A DNA stretch of 64,000 nt from Streptomyces sp. A1277 (GTDB lineage: Bacteria > Actinomycetota > Actinomycetes > Streptomycetales > Streptomycetaceae): the NCBI RefSeq assembly GCF_004795015.1, contig NZ_SSBI01000005.1, forward strand, positions 62,001 through 126,000, read 5' to 3'. This document shows, piece after piece, positions 27,431 to 35,806 of the stretch; position 1 is the stretch's first letter, and each line of letters starts with the position of its first letter. Both the position numbers and the translations under genes were made by a program. Under the pieces are notes generated by a model. The model made no database searches. It worked only from the letters and a program-made list of their open reading frames with translations, and was not told where the DNA came from.

Positions 27431-29077
27431 TCAGCTCGCGGCCCTGCGGCGCCCCTTCGCCGCCGCGACCAGCTCCGGGACCGTGGAGAACTTGACCCTC
27501 GGGCGCCCGCCGACCCGCCCGCGCGCCCGCTCGGCACGGTCGATGGCGGCCAGACCCCGGGCGTCGACCACCTGGCGGCTGCGGCCCCGGACCAGGCGGC
27601 CGAACGCCTTGGCCGGGTGGGCGGGGGAGGGGAGCGCACCGGCGACCGCGTCCGCGAGCAGCGTGCCGACGGTCTCGGCCGCGCAGGTGCGGTTGGCGCC
27701 GATACCCCCCGAAGGGCCGCGCTTGATCCAGCCGACGACGTACGTCCCGGGCAGGCCCGTCACCCGGCCCCCCTCGTGCGGCACCGTGCCGCTCGCCTCG
27801 TCGAAGGGCAGGCCCGGGAGCGCCAGACCGCGGTAGCCGATCGCCCGCAGGAACAGCTGCGCCGGGATCTCCGACGCGCCCCCCTCGGCCGTGACCCGGA
27901 CGCCCTCCACGTCGTCCCGGCCGACGAGCTCCACGGGCGCGGAGTGGAAGCGGAGCACGATGCGCCGCCCGTCCGCCGGCGGGCGCGACCAGTCCACCCG
28001 CTCCCGGCGTACCCCCCGCAGCACGGCGGCCGCGCCGCCGGACCCCGCGTCCTCGATCGCGGGGCCGATGCGCGGATCGTGGTCGTCCACCACCAGCTCC
28101 ACGCCCGGCAGGTGCCGGAGCGCCAGCAGCTCGGACGACGTGCAGGCGGCGTCCTCGGGGCCGCGCCGCCCCAGCAGCACGACCTCGCGCACCGCCGAGC
28201 CGCGCAGGGCCGCGAGTGCGTGGTCGGCGATGTCGGTGCCCGCCAGCGACGACGCGTCCGAGACGAGCAGGCGCGCCACGTCGAGCGCCACGTTGCCGTT
28301 CCCGGCGACGACCACCCGCTCGGCCCGCGACAGGTCCACGGCCTCCGGAGCCACCTCGGGGTGGGCGTTGTACCAGGAGACGAACGAGGTCGCCGCGATG
28401 CTGGACGGCAGGTCCTCGCCCGGGATGCCGAGCCGGCGGTCCGCCCCGGCCCCGACCGCGTAGATCACCGCGTCATGGTGCGCGGCCAGCTCCTCGGCGG
28501 TGATGTCCTTGCCCACCTCGACCCCGAGGTGCATGCGCACCCGGGGGTGGGAGTGGAAGCGCGCGAAGGTCTCGCCCACCCCCTTCGTCCCCGGATGGTC
28601 CGGTGCCACGCCGTACCGGACGAGTCCGCCCGCCACCGGCAGCCGGTCCACCAGGGTGACCTCGGCGTTGGTGTGCAGCAGCAGGTCCTCGGCGGCGTAC
28701 ATCCCGGCTGGGCCGGTGCCGACGACCGCCACCCGGATCGGCGCGAAGTCCGAGGGCAGGCTGCGCGCGAACGAAGGGGCGCCCCAGGCATGGAAGTTGG
28801 GTCCGGAGGCCGGCTCCTGCTCCCGGTCCGCGTAGTAGGCCGCGTTGATGGCGACGTACTCCTCGCGCGCCCCGAAGAGGCTGTCCACCGGGAAGATCGC
28901 GTCGACCGGGCAGGCGTCGGCGCAGGCACCGCAGTCGATGCAGGTCTGCGGATCGACGTAGAGCATCTCCGTGCTGCCGAAGGCCGGTTCCTCCGGCGTG
29001 GGGTGGATGCAGTTGACGGGGCACACGGCGACACAGGTGGCGTCGCTGCAGCAGGTCTGGGTGATGGCGTAGGTCAT
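27431..29077 (-). CDS. fprB: Ferredoxin/ferredoxin-NADP reductase fusion, FprB type
   Basis: A 548-residue electron-transfer protein. Residues 1-60 are a bacterial 7Fe/8Fe ferredoxin (CCSDATCVAVCPVNCIHP and CIDCGACADACPVDAIF). From about residue 110 comes an adrenodoxin-reductase-like FAD/NADP domain (VAVVGTGPAGMYAAEDLL, VVAGNGNVALDVARLL, GWIKRGPSGGIG). Layout and motifs match mycobacterial FprB. It would pass electrons from NADPH through its own clusters to a partner. The diiron oxygenase gene ends only 25 bp upstream on the same strand, making that enzyme the natural recipient. Confidence 0.9.
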   Translation of the reverse strand: MTYAITQTCCSDATCVAVCPVNCIHPTPEEPAFGSTEMLYVDPQTCIDCGACADACPVDAIFPVDSLFGAREEYVAINAAYYADREQEPASGPNFHAWGAPSFARSLPSDFAPIRVAVVGTGPAGMYAAEDLLLHTNAEVTLVDRLPVAGGLVRYGVAPDHPGTKGVGETFARFHSHPRVRMHLGVEVGKDITAEELAAHHDAVIYAVGAGADRRLGIPGEDLPSSIAATSFVSWYNAHPEVAPEAVDLSRAERVVVAGNGNVALDVARLLVSDASSLAGTDIADHALAALRGSAVREVVLLGRRGPEDAACTSSELLALRHLPGVELVVDDHDPRIGPAIEDAGSGGAAAVLRGVRRERVDWSRPPADGRRIVLRFHSAPVELVGRDDVEGVRVTAEGGASEIPAQLFLRAIGYRGLALPGLPFDEASGTVPHEGGRVTGLPGTYVVGWIKRGPSGGIGANRTCAAETVGTLLADAVAGALPSPAHPAKAFGRLVRGRSRQVVDARGLAAIDRAERARGRVGGRPRVKFSTVPELVAAAKGRRRAAS

Positions 29078-29102
29078 GGTCGGCTCGGGCTCTCGGCTCG
29101 GG

Positions 29103-30017
29103 TCAGATCAGGTCGGCGCGCTTGTAGAAGAACAGGGCCGGCTTCGTCAGCAGGCGGGCCGAGGCCAGGAACTCCATCAGCCCCGAACAGCTCGACCGCA
29201 TCAGGGACTTGTGGTGCTCGTTGGCCTTCGCCTCGGCACGCGCCCGCGCGGCGTCCAGGCCCGCGTTCGCGTACACGTCCCGGTTCACCATGCTGGTGAC
29301 GATGTAGTACGAGGCGATGGCGACCACGAGCGCGTTGAGGTGCCGGCGCACCGGGCCCGCGCCGCGCAGCCGCTTGCGGGTCTCGTCGCGGGCGAACTTC
29401 ATGTGGCGCGACTCCTCCACCACATGGATGTTGTTGATCGTGCGGACGAAGGGCGCGACGCGCCCGTCGCGCATCCAGTCGCGCTGCATCACGTCGAGCA
29501 CCTCCTCCGCCACGAGGATCGCCGCGTACGCGGCCTCGCCGAAGGCGAGTGTCTTGAAGGCGCGGCCCAGTTCGATCACGGGCCGGCGCGGCCGGTAGGC
29601 CGGTGCGCCCAGCTTCGCGGCGCCCCGGGCGAACATGATCGAGTGCCGGCACTCGTCGGCGACCTCGGTCAGGGCCCACTGGAAGCGCGGGTCGGTCGGG
29701 TCCTTGGCGTACATGTCGCGCAGCACCATCTGCTGCAGGATCATCTCGAACCAGATGCCGGTGCTGGCGACGGAAGCGGCCTCCTGGCGCGTCAGCGCCT
29801 TGCGCTGAGCCTCCGTCAACTCACCCCAGTACGGCGTGCCGTAGAGCGTGCTCCATTCGGGGCTCGCCCCGTGGTGGTCCGTGTCCAGGGGGGTGTCCCA
29901 GTCCACCTCGGTGGCCGGGTCGTACGACAGCTTCGCGGACGAATCGAGCAGGCGCCGGGCGACGTCCTGCTCGGCGGCCCGGTCCTGGTCCTCCGGCCGA
30001 ACGGTGCTGCTTGCCAT
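29103..30017 (-). CDS. AurF-like diiron oxygenase
   Basis: A 304-residue helical protein of the AurF (p-aminobenzoate N-oxygenase) family. Carboxylate and histidine ligands of the diiron site are visible: RQEAASVASTGIWFE near residue 93, VADECRHSIMF near 136, AEEVLDVM near 183 and VVEESRHMKFAR near 216. AurF-type enzymes oxidise arylamines or hydroxylate aromatic and acyl substrates. No biosynthetic cluster surrounds it, so its substrate is open. It is the first gene of a pair with FprB and starts downstream of a palindromic operator. Confidence 0.88.
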   Translation of the reverse strand: MASSTVRPEDQDRAAEQDVARRLLDSSAKLSYDPATEVDWDTPLDTDHHGASPEWSTLYGTPYWGELTEAQRKALTRQEAASVASTGIWFEMILQQMVLRDMYAKDPTDPRFQWALTEVADECRHSIMFARGAAKLGAPAYRPRRPVIELGRAFKTLAFGEAAYAAILVAEEVLDVMQRDWMRDGRVAPFVRTINNIHVVEESRHMKFARDETRKRLRGAGPVRRHLNALVVAIASYYIVTSMVNRDVYANAGLDAARARAEAKANEHHKSLMRSSCSGLMEFLASARLLTKPALFFYKRADLI

Positions 30018-30115
30018 GCTGCGGCTCCTTGACTCGAGAGATCGACCCGTCGCCGCCCGGCCCCCTCACCCGGCACCGGCCCGATGAGATCGTCGGCCGC
30101 CGAGCGCCGCCCTCG

Positions 30116-30140
30116 CTTGTTAGACGCGGCGTCTAGCAAG
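30116..30140. promoter_or_regulatory. Inverted-repeat operator upstream of AurF-like/fprB pair
   Basis: CTTGTTAGACG (30116-30126) is inverted as CGTCTAGCAAG (30130-30140), 10 of 11 positions matching, with a further half-site GTTAGACGG at 30143-30151. The TTAGACG motif resembles TetR-type sites, but no TetR gene is adjacent, so the regulator is probably encoded elsewhere. Confidence 0.55.
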
Positions 30141-30302
30141 CTGTTAGACGGAAGGTATAGCAAGAGCGGCGCGCTCACTACCCCCGCGTAGGAAATTCGT
30201 ACGTTCTCTCCACGGTGTGGGAGGACCCTGGACCGGCAGCTGGAGGGGCCGAGGCTGCGGGCCGCCTGGGCCGGCCGCACCGCGGAGGCCCGGTGCACGG
30301 CG

Positions 30303-30590
30303 GTGCGCACCGAGGACGCGGTGGACGCCGAGGGTGTCCCGATCAGCCTCTCGCACCCGACCCTGGAGTTCCGTACGGCCGACGGCCGGACCGTCGCGTT
30401 CGAAGAGCGCCGGCGCCAACTCGACGTGGCGGGAGGTGGCTTCGTGACCGTGTACTACGTCGAGGACGCCCCCGAGGCCGCGACCGCCCGCACTCCGTCC
30501 TTCCTGGTGCGGCGGGCCAGGGGGCTGACGGCCGGGCTGGGCTGCGTCCTGGCTCTCGTGACCGCCGGCGTGCTGGCCGCGCTGCTCTGA
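30303..30590 (+). CDS. Small DUF3592-like membrane protein, 5' end uncertain
   Basis: From this GTG the product has 95 residues: a beta-rich part with HPTLEFRTADGRTVAFEE, as in DUF3592 proteins, then a C-terminal hydrophobic helix (LTAGLGCVLALVTAGVLAALL). The frame stays open and reads sensibly upstream to about 30228 (LRAAWAGRTAEARCTAV), yet no ATG, GTG or TTG occurs in it there; a CTG at 30228 has GGGAGG in front. So either a CTG start is used, the gene is frameshifted, or the product begins at 30303. Function unknown. Confidence 0.5.
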   Translation: MRTEDAVDAEGVPISLSHPTLEFRTADGRTVAFEERRRQLDVAGGGFVTVYYVEDAPEAATARTPSFLVRRARGLTAGLGCVLALVTAGVLAALL

Positions 30591-30690
30591 TCCGTACGTC
30601 CACCCGGCAGCGGCAGGTCCACGCCGCTGCACGCCGTCGCCCGCCCGCACCGGACCCGCCCCCGCCCCCGCCGCAGGTTTCGGGGGCGGT

Positions 30691-30731
30691 CGAGGTCTTC
30701 CGCGGGCCGGTTCATCGGCCGGAAGACCTCG
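30691..30731. terminator. Hairpin terminator in the spacer before pectate lyase
   Basis: Perfect 12-bp arms CGAGGTCTTCCG and its complement surround an inner GGCCG/CGGCC stem. It ends transcription of the preceding small gene. The 423-bp gap 30591-31013 holds this hairpin and the palindrome at 30857; I see no gene in it. Confidence 0.6.
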
Positions 30732-30856
30732 CGGTCGTTACGACCCGGTTACGCCCCGAACGCGCACGGGTTTGTCGTGTCCAGGCAAAGAGAGCGCATT
30801 CTATGGCGTTCACATCCTTGTCAGTGGAGGCTCGGCGACCCTATTCTCGCCCATCA

Positions 30857-30868
30857 GAAAGCGCTTTC
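30857..30868. promoter_or_regulatory. LacI-type palindrome upstream of pectate lyase
   Basis: GAAAGCGCTTTC is a perfect 12-bp palindrome 145 bp before the pectate lyase start. The central GCGC and length fit LacI-family operators such as CebR sites, but the flanks differ from the GGAGAGCGCTCTCC sites at 48.5-59.5 kb, so a different regulator is expected. Confidence 0.45.
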
Positions 30869-31013
30869 CCTCCGTCAAGTCTCGTTACGGCAGGCGTCAC
30901 ACCGCGGCACCCCCGCGGACTGCCCGCACCACCCGCGGCACGCGCCACCAGCACCCGGGACGGGCCGCGCACAAGCATCAGCACCCGTGATCCGACGACG
31001 AATGAGGACGAAC

Positions 31014-32558
31014 ATGAGGCGACCAGTCGCGCTGCGACTCTCCGCGGCGCTGTCCACGATGGCCCTGGCGGCCGCGACCGGGGCGGTCCTGACCATGCCC
31101 GAAGCGTCGGCGGCGACCGGCGGCGCCACCGGCTACGCGAGCCAGAACGGCGGGACCACGGGCGGCGCCGGCGGTCAGACCGTACGCGCCACCACCGGCA
31201 CCCAGATCCACCAGGCCCTGTGCGGCCGGCCCAGCAGCAGCACCCCCATCACCATCGAGGTCGAGGGGACCATCAACCACGCCAACACCGCCAAGGTGTC
31301 CGGCGGCAGCTGCAACACGGCGGCCGGTGTCATCGAGCTCAAGCAGATCAGCAACGTCACGCTCGTCGGCGTCGGCAGCGGGGCCGTCTTCGACCAACTG
31401 GGCATCCACATACGCCAGTCCAGCAACATCATCATTCAGAACGTGACCGTCAAGAACGTCAAGAAGTCCGGCTCGCCCACCTCCAACGGCGGCGACGCCA
31501 TCGGCATGGAGAGCGACGTCCGCAACGTCTGGGTCGACCACGCCACCCTGGAGGCATCCGGCGGCGAGTCGGACGGGTTCGACGGCCTCTTCGACATGAA
31601 GGACAACACCCAGTACGTGACCCTGTCCTACAGCACCCTGCGCAACTCCGGCCGGGGCGGCCTCATCGGCTCCAGCGAAACCCAGCTGAACAACGGCTTC
31701 GTCACGTTCCACCACAACCTGTACGAGAACGTCGACTCCCGCACACCCCTGCTGCGCGGCGGCATCGCCCACATCTACAACAACTACTACGTGAAGCTGA
31801 ACAAGTCCGGGATCAACTCCCGGGCCGGCGCCCACGCCAAGGTGGACAACAACTACTTCAAGGACTCCAAGGACGTCCTGGGCACCTTCTACACCGACAC
31901 GACCGGGTACTGGCAGGTCAGCGGGAACACCTTCGACAACGTGACCTGGTCCGCCCCCGGCAGCGACAACCACCCGGCGGGCCCCGACCCCCAGTCCAAC
32001 ACCACCGTCAGCATTCCCTACGCCTACAGCCTCGACAAGGCGTCCTGCGTGCCCGACATCGTGACCCGGACGGCGGGCGCGGGCAAGGGCCTCAAGGTCT
32101 CGGACGGCAACTGCTCCACGACCACCCCGGACCCCGACCCGACCGACCCCACCCCGGACCCGACCGACCCGACCGACCCGACCACCCCCGGCGGGACCAA
32201 CCTCAGCCTCGGCGCCGGCGCCGACGGCTCCAGCAAGGCGAGCGGAACGAGCTACGGCAACGTACGCGACGGTGACCTGAACACCTACTGGTCGCCGTCC
32301 GGCTCGACCGGCTCCGTCTCCATCAAGTGGCCCTCCGCCACCAGCGTCTCCGCGCTCAACATCCGGGAGGCGGCGGGCGCCCAGGGCGCCATCGGCTCCT
32401 GGCGGGTCCTCGACGCCGACAACGGAGCGGTTCTGAAGACCGGCAGCGGTGCCGGAGCCGTCACGATCCCCACCACCTCACTGCGCAAGATCACCTTCGA
32501 GATCACCGGCTCCAGCGGCACGCCGAAGATCGCCGAGTTCGAGACGTACGCCGGCTAG
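31014..32558 (+). CDS. Secreted PL1 pectate lyase with C-terminal discoidin-like domain
   Basis: A 514-residue exported enzyme: a Sec-type signal (to about residue 33, ASAATGG) and a right-handed beta-helix pectate lyase domain to about 375. The helix carries DAIGMESDVRNVWVDHATLE and the calcium/catalytic region HHNLYENVDSRTPLLRGG with the conserved R-x-P-x-x-R. A PDPTDPT-rich linker (about 377-395) then leads to an F5/8-type C domain for glycan binding. It cleaves polygalacturonate by beta-elimination outside the cell. GAGGA precedes the ATG at 31014; an alternative ATG lies 12 nt upstream. Monocistronic, closed by a 15-bp-stem terminator. Confidence 0.93.
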   Translation: MRRPVALRLSAALSTMALAAATGAVLTMPEASAATGGATGYASQNGGTTGGAGGQTVRATTGTQIHQALCGRPSSSTPITIEVEGTINHANTAKVSGGSCNTAAGVIELKQISNVTLVGVGSGAVFDQLGIHIRQSSNIIIQNVTVKNVKKSGSPTSNGGDAIGMESDVRNVWVDHATLEASGGESDGFDGLFDMKDNTQYVTLSYSTLRNSGRGGLIGSSETQLNNGFVTFHHNLYENVDSRTPLLRGGIAHIYNNYYVKLNKSGINSRAGAHAKVDNNYFKDSKDVLGTFYTDTTGYWQVSGNTFDNVTWSAPGSDNHPAGPDPQSNTTVSIPYAYSLDKASCVPDIVTRTAGAGKGLKVSDGNCSTTTPDPDPTDPTPDPTDPTDPTTPGGTNLSLGAGADGSSKASGTSYGNVRDGDLNTYWSPSGSTGSVSIKWPSATSVSALNIREAAGAQGAIGSWRVLDADNGAVLKTGSGAGAVTIPTTSLRKITFEITGSSGTPKIAEFETYAG

Positions 32559-32597
32559 GACGACAGGGCCCAGCGGCGAAGCCGCAGGCAGGCACGT

Positions 32598-32636
32598 GAG
32601 CCGGTCCGGGGAGCAGCACCTTCCCCGGACCGGCTC
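32598..32636. terminator. Terminator after pectate lyase
   Basis: Perfect 15-bp arms (GAGCCGGTCCGGGGA and complement) with a 9-nt loop, 39 bp after the lyase stop. Confidence 0.8.
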
Positions 32637-32677
32637 CGTGCAGACATGAGTACCGCCCGGCGGGCAAGCCGCACGGT

Positions 32678-33727
32678 ATGACACGGACACCGAATCCAGG
32701 CACCGACCGAGAAGACGACGAGCGCACCGGCGACGGCCGGGGGCCGGAGGTGGGGCCCGGCGAAGAGGTGGAGGAACGGGCGCCGGACCAGCCGACCGAC
32801 CTGAGCGGCCGGTCCTGGCTCGCCGTGCTGCGCTCCACCGCGAAGGAGTTCAAGGACGACGAGCTGGCCGACCGGGCCGCAGCGCTCACCTACTACGGCG
32901 TCCTGTCGCTGTTCCCCGCGCTGCTGGTGCTGGTGTCCCTGCTGGGCATCGCGGGGGAGTCGGCCACCCAGCGGGTCCTGCACAACCTGCGCAAGCTCGC
33001 GCCCAGCTCCGCCCGCGACGTGATCACCGACGCCGTGCAGCAGCTTCAGGGGAACGCCGGCGTCGGGTCGGTGATGGCGATCGTGGGCCTGGTCGTCGCC
33101 GTGTGGTCGGCCTCCGGCTACATCGCCGCGTTCATCCGCTCCTCGAACGCCGTCTACGACCTGCCCGAGGGGCGGCCGGTCTGGAAGATCCTGCCGCTGC
33201 GCCTCGCCCTGACCGTGACCCTGATGGTCCTCGCCTGCGCCAGCGCGCTCATCGTCGTCTTCTCCGGCGGCCTGGCCCGGCAGGCGGGCGCCGCCCTGGG
33301 CATCGGCGACACCGCCCTGACCGTGTGGTCGATCGCGAAGTGGCCGGTCCTGGTCCTCCTCGTCACGGTCATGATCGCGCTGCTGTACTGGGCCGCCCCG
33401 AACGCCAAGGGCCGCGGCTTCAGGTGGATCACCCCGGGCAGCTTCCTGGCCCTGCTGATCTGGCTGGCGGCCTCGGCCGGGTTCGCGTTCTACGTCGCGA
33501 ACTTCGCCTCGTACAGCAAGACCTACGGCACCCTCGCCGGCGTGGTCGTGTTCCTGGTGTGGCTGTGGATCACCAACCTGGCGATCCTGCTCGGCCTGGA
33601 GTTCGACGCGGAGATGGCCCGCAGGCGCGCGATCGCCGGGGGACTGCCCGAGGACGAGGAGCCGTACGTGGAGCCCCGCGACACCCGTGCGTGGACCGAC
33701 GAGGACCGCCATCGCATGGAGGAGTGA
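32678..33727 (+). CDS. YihY/BrkB-family inner-membrane protein
   Basis: A 349-residue protein with a charged, acidic N-terminal tail of about 40 residues and six transmembrane helices. The family opener DDELADRAAALTYYGVLSLFPALL and the late FYVANFASYSKTYGTLAGVVVFLVWLW, where the YG-x-x-x-G-x3-V motif is typical, are both present. Once annotated as RNase BN, the family is of uncertain function in envelope integrity or lipid handling. It precedes three small envelope genes in the same direction. Confidence 0.9.
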   Translation: MTRTPNPGTDREDDERTGDGRGPEVGPGEEVEERAPDQPTDLSGRSWLAVLRSTAKEFKDDELADRAAALTYYGVLSLFPALLVLVSLLGIAGESATQRVLHNLRKLAPSSARDVITDAVQQLQGNAGVGSVMAIVGLVVAVWSASGYIAAFIRSSNAVYDLPEGRPVWKILPLRLALTVTLMVLACASALIVVFSGGLARQAGAALGIGDTALTVWSIAKWPVLVLLVTVMIALLYWAAPNAKGRGFRWITPGSFLALLIWLAASAGFAFYVANFASYSKTYGTLAGVVVFLVWLWITNLAILLGLEFDAEMARRRAIAGGLPEDEEPYVEPRDTRAWTDEDRHRMEE

Positions 33728-33803
33728 CCTGCGGGCGGTACCTGGGCGTTCGCAGGGTACTCGTGCCAGGACCACAGATCGAGGAAGGCAAGGAGACCCC
33801 GCC

Positions 33804-34217
33804 ATGAGCACGATGGAGCGACAGACCCACGCCGCCGACGAGTCGGTGAACGTGCTGGTCTCACGGGCCTCGCAGCAGATCTCGGAGCTGGTCCGCGAGG
33901 AGATGCAGCTCGCCCGGGTGGAAATGACGCAGAAGGGCAAGCGGTACGGGAAGGGCGGCGGCCTCTTCGGCGCGGCCGGCCTGCTGGGCTTTCTGACGGC
34001 CCAGGCGCTGGTGGTGACCTGCATAGCCGCCCTCGCGTCGGTACTGCCGGTGTGGGCGTCGGCGCTCATCGTCACGGCGGTGCTGGCGGCCGTGGCGGCC
34101 GTGGCCGCCCTGGCGGGGAAGCGGCAGATCACCGAGGCCGGTGCCCCCGCGCCCGAGCAGACCATCGACAGCGTCAAGGCCGATGTGGCAGAGATCAAGG
34201 AAAAGGCACACCGATGA
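33804..34217 (+). CDS. Holin-X (PF07332-like) family membrane protein
   Basis: A 137-residue protein with an amphipathic N-terminal helix (VLVSRASQQISELVREEMQLARVEM), two transmembrane helices (about 55-110) and a charged tail. This is the actinobacterial holin-X family; despite the name such genes sit in chromosomal envelope clusters and there is no phage gene nearby. AAGGAGA precedes the ATG. Its stop overlaps the DUF3618 start (ATGA). Confidence 0.85.
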   Translation: MSTMERQTHAADESVNVLVSRASQQISELVREEMQLARVEMTQKGKRYGKGGGLFGAAGLLGFLTAQALVVTCIAALASVLPVWASALIVTAVLAAVAAVAALAGKRQITEAGAPAPEQTIDSVKADVAEIKEKAHR

Positions 34218-34684
34218 GTGAGACACCCCGGACGGACACCGAGAACCCGACCCCCGAGGACCTGCGCCGGCAGGTCGAACACACCCGTGACGAACTCGGG
34301 CACACCGTCGAGGCGCTGGCGGCCAAGGCCGACATCAAGGCGCAGGCCAAGGAGAGGACGGCCGCTGTGAAGCAGCAGACCGCGGAGAAGGCCGCCCTGG
34401 CCACCGGCCAGGTGCGCGAGAAGGCCGGCCAGGTCGCCCAGAAGCTGAGGGACCGGACGCCCGACCCCGTCCTGGAGAAGACGGCGCAGGCCGCCGCCCA
34501 GGTACGCGAAGGCGCCGCCCGGGCCGGACAGTACGCGGTGGACAAGACGCCCGACCCGCTGCTGCAGACGGCCGGCCAGGCCGCGACGGCGGCCCGCGCC
34601 AACCGCAAGCCGCTGCTGGCGGCGGCCGGTGCGCTCCTGCTCGCCGTCCTGCTGGTCCGCCGCAGCCGGGGGCACCGCCGATGA
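34214..34684 (+). CDS. DUF3618 protein
   Basis: A 156-residue protein. Residues 15-40 form the DUF3618 signature (EDLRRQVEHTRDELGHTVEALAAKAD). An Ala/Lys/Glu-rich helical region with internal repeats of KTPDPLLQTA and RTPDPVLEKTA follows, then a C-terminal transmembrane helix (PLLAAAGALLLAVLLVRRS). Function unknown; always found with holin-X and DUF4235 relatives in actinomycetes, as here, with ATGA overlaps on both sides. Confidence 0.85.
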   Translation: MSETPRTDTENPTPEDLRRQVEHTRDELGHTVEALAAKADIKAQAKERTAAVKQQTAEKAALATGQVREKAGQVAQKLRDRTPDPVLEKTAQAAAQVREGAARAGQYAVDKTPDPLLQTAGQAATAARANRKPLLAAAGALLLAVLLVRRSRGHRR

Positions 34685-34947
34685 AGGCGGCCAAGATCGC
34701 CTACAAGCCGGTCGGGCTGGTCCTGGGCGCCGCCGGCGGCATGCTCGCGGGCGTCGCGTTCAAGCAGGTCTGGAAGGTCATCGAGGGCGAGGGCGACGCG
34801 CCCGACGCCATGGACGAGGACCGTCCCTGGACGCAGATCCTGCTCGCCGCCGCCGTCCAGGGCGCGATCTTCGCCGTGGTCAAGGCCGCCGTCGAGCGGT
34901 CGGGCGCGGTGACCACGCGCCGCCTGACGGGCGCCTGGCCGGGCTGA
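34681..34947 (+). CDS. DUF4235 small membrane protein
   Basis: An 88-residue protein with a glycine-rich first helix (KPVGLVLGAAGGMLAGVAFKQVWKVI) and a second helix (ILLAAAVQGAIFAVVKAAVERSG), the DUF4235 pattern. It is the last gene of the overlapping trio after YihY. The last 25 bases, including the stop, are part of a 42-bp tandem duplication, so a copy of the stop region lies just downstream. Confidence 0.85.
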   Translation: MKAAKIAYKPVGLVLGAAGGMLAGVAFKQVWKVIEGEGDAPDAMDEDRPWTQILLAAAVQGAIFAVVKAAVERSGAVTTRRLTGAWPG

Positions 34948-35006
34948 GAAACGGAAGCGGAAGCCCTGACGGGCGCCTGGCCGGGCTGAGAAACGGAAGC
35001 CGAAGC
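34923..35006 (+). repeat. 42-bp tandem duplication over the DUF4235 stop codon
   Basis: Positions 34923-34964 and 34965-35006 match in all but one base. The unit contains the end of the coding sequence (GCCTGGCCGGGCTGA), so the second copy repeats the stop context outside the gene. Confidence 0.85.
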
Positions 35007-35047
35007 GCAGGTGCCGGCGCGTGCGACCGCGCCGCCGGCACCTGCGC
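35005..35047. terminator. Bidirectional terminator between DUF4235 and metallophosphoesterase
   Basis: Perfect 15-bp arms (GCGCAGGTGCCGGCG and complement) with a 13-nt loop lie between convergent genes. Confidence 0.75.
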
Positions 35048-35062
35048 CGCCGCGCTCACGGC

Positions 35063-35806
35063 CTACGGCCCAGAGGGCGTCTCGCCGTGCAGGTGGTAGA
35101 CGTTGAACGCCTTGCGGATGACGGGCTGGGCGACATTGCGCACGGGGACGCCGCCGCTGGTCATCCCGTGTTCCGTACCCGCGTGCGCATGGCCGTGGAC
35201 GGCCAGGTCCGCCCCCGCCGCGTCGATGGCCTCCGCCAGCAGATAGCTGCCGAGGAACGGATAGATCTCCAGCGGTTCCCCCGCGAGGGTGTCCGGCACC
35301 GGTGCGAAGTGGGTCAGCGCGACGCGCTCCTGGCACCCCTGTCCTGCCAGCTCCTCCAGCGAGCCGCGCAGTCCGTCGGCGCAGCGGCGGGTGTACCGGA
35401 TGAACTCCTTCATCAGCGGCTCGCCGAACTCGCTGCCGCTGCGCCCGGCGAAACCGCCGCCGAACCCCTTGGTGCCCGCGACACCCACCCGCCGGCCACC
35501 GGCCTCCACGACGGTGCCCTCGCCCTCCAGCACCCGTACGCCCGCCGCTTCGCGGAGGATCGCGGTGACCTCCTCGGGCCGTTCGTCGTGATGGTCGTGG
35601 TTGCCGAGCACGGCGACCACCGGCACCGGCAGGCCGGCGACTTCCCGGGCGACCACGCGGGCTTCCTCCGGAGTGCCGTGGCGGGTCAGGTCCCCGGCGA
35701 GCAGCAGCAGGTCCGCGCAGTCGGACAGTGTCTCGAAGGCGGGCCGGAGCACTCCTTGGCTGTCGGCGCCCATGTGGATGTCCCCCACGGCGGCGACGCG
35801 GATCAC
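35063..35806 (-). CDS. Metallophosphoesterase
   Basis: A 247-residue calcineurin-type phosphoesterase with a two-metal site: VGDIHMG at residues 8-14, LLAGDLTRHG near 36, GNHDHHD near 68, LTHFAP near 166 and VHGHAHAG near 208. All ligands are present. The short domain without transmembrane parts suggests a cytoplasmic phosphodiesterase or nucleotidase. It is last in a three-gene operon, starting inside the BON gene stop (ATGA overlap). Confidence 0.9.
   Translation of the reverse strand: MIRVAAVGDIHMGADSQGVLRPAFETLSDCADLLLLAGDLTRHGTPEEARVVAREVAGLPVPVVAVLGNHDHHDERPEEVTAILREAAGVRVLEGEGTVVEAGGRRVGVAGTKGFGGGFAGRSGSEFGEPLMKEFIRYTRRCADGLRGSLEELAGQGCQERVALTHFAPVPDTLAGEPLEIYPFLGSYLLAEAIDAAGADLAVHGHAHAGTEHGMTSGGVPVRNVAQPVIRKAFNVYHLHGETPSGP

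Noticed and set aside
33804..34217. Holin-X gene considered as a prophage trace
   Set aside because: No phage structural, integrase or lysin genes adjoin, and the gene forms a normal chromosomal unit with YihY, DUF3618 and DUF4235.
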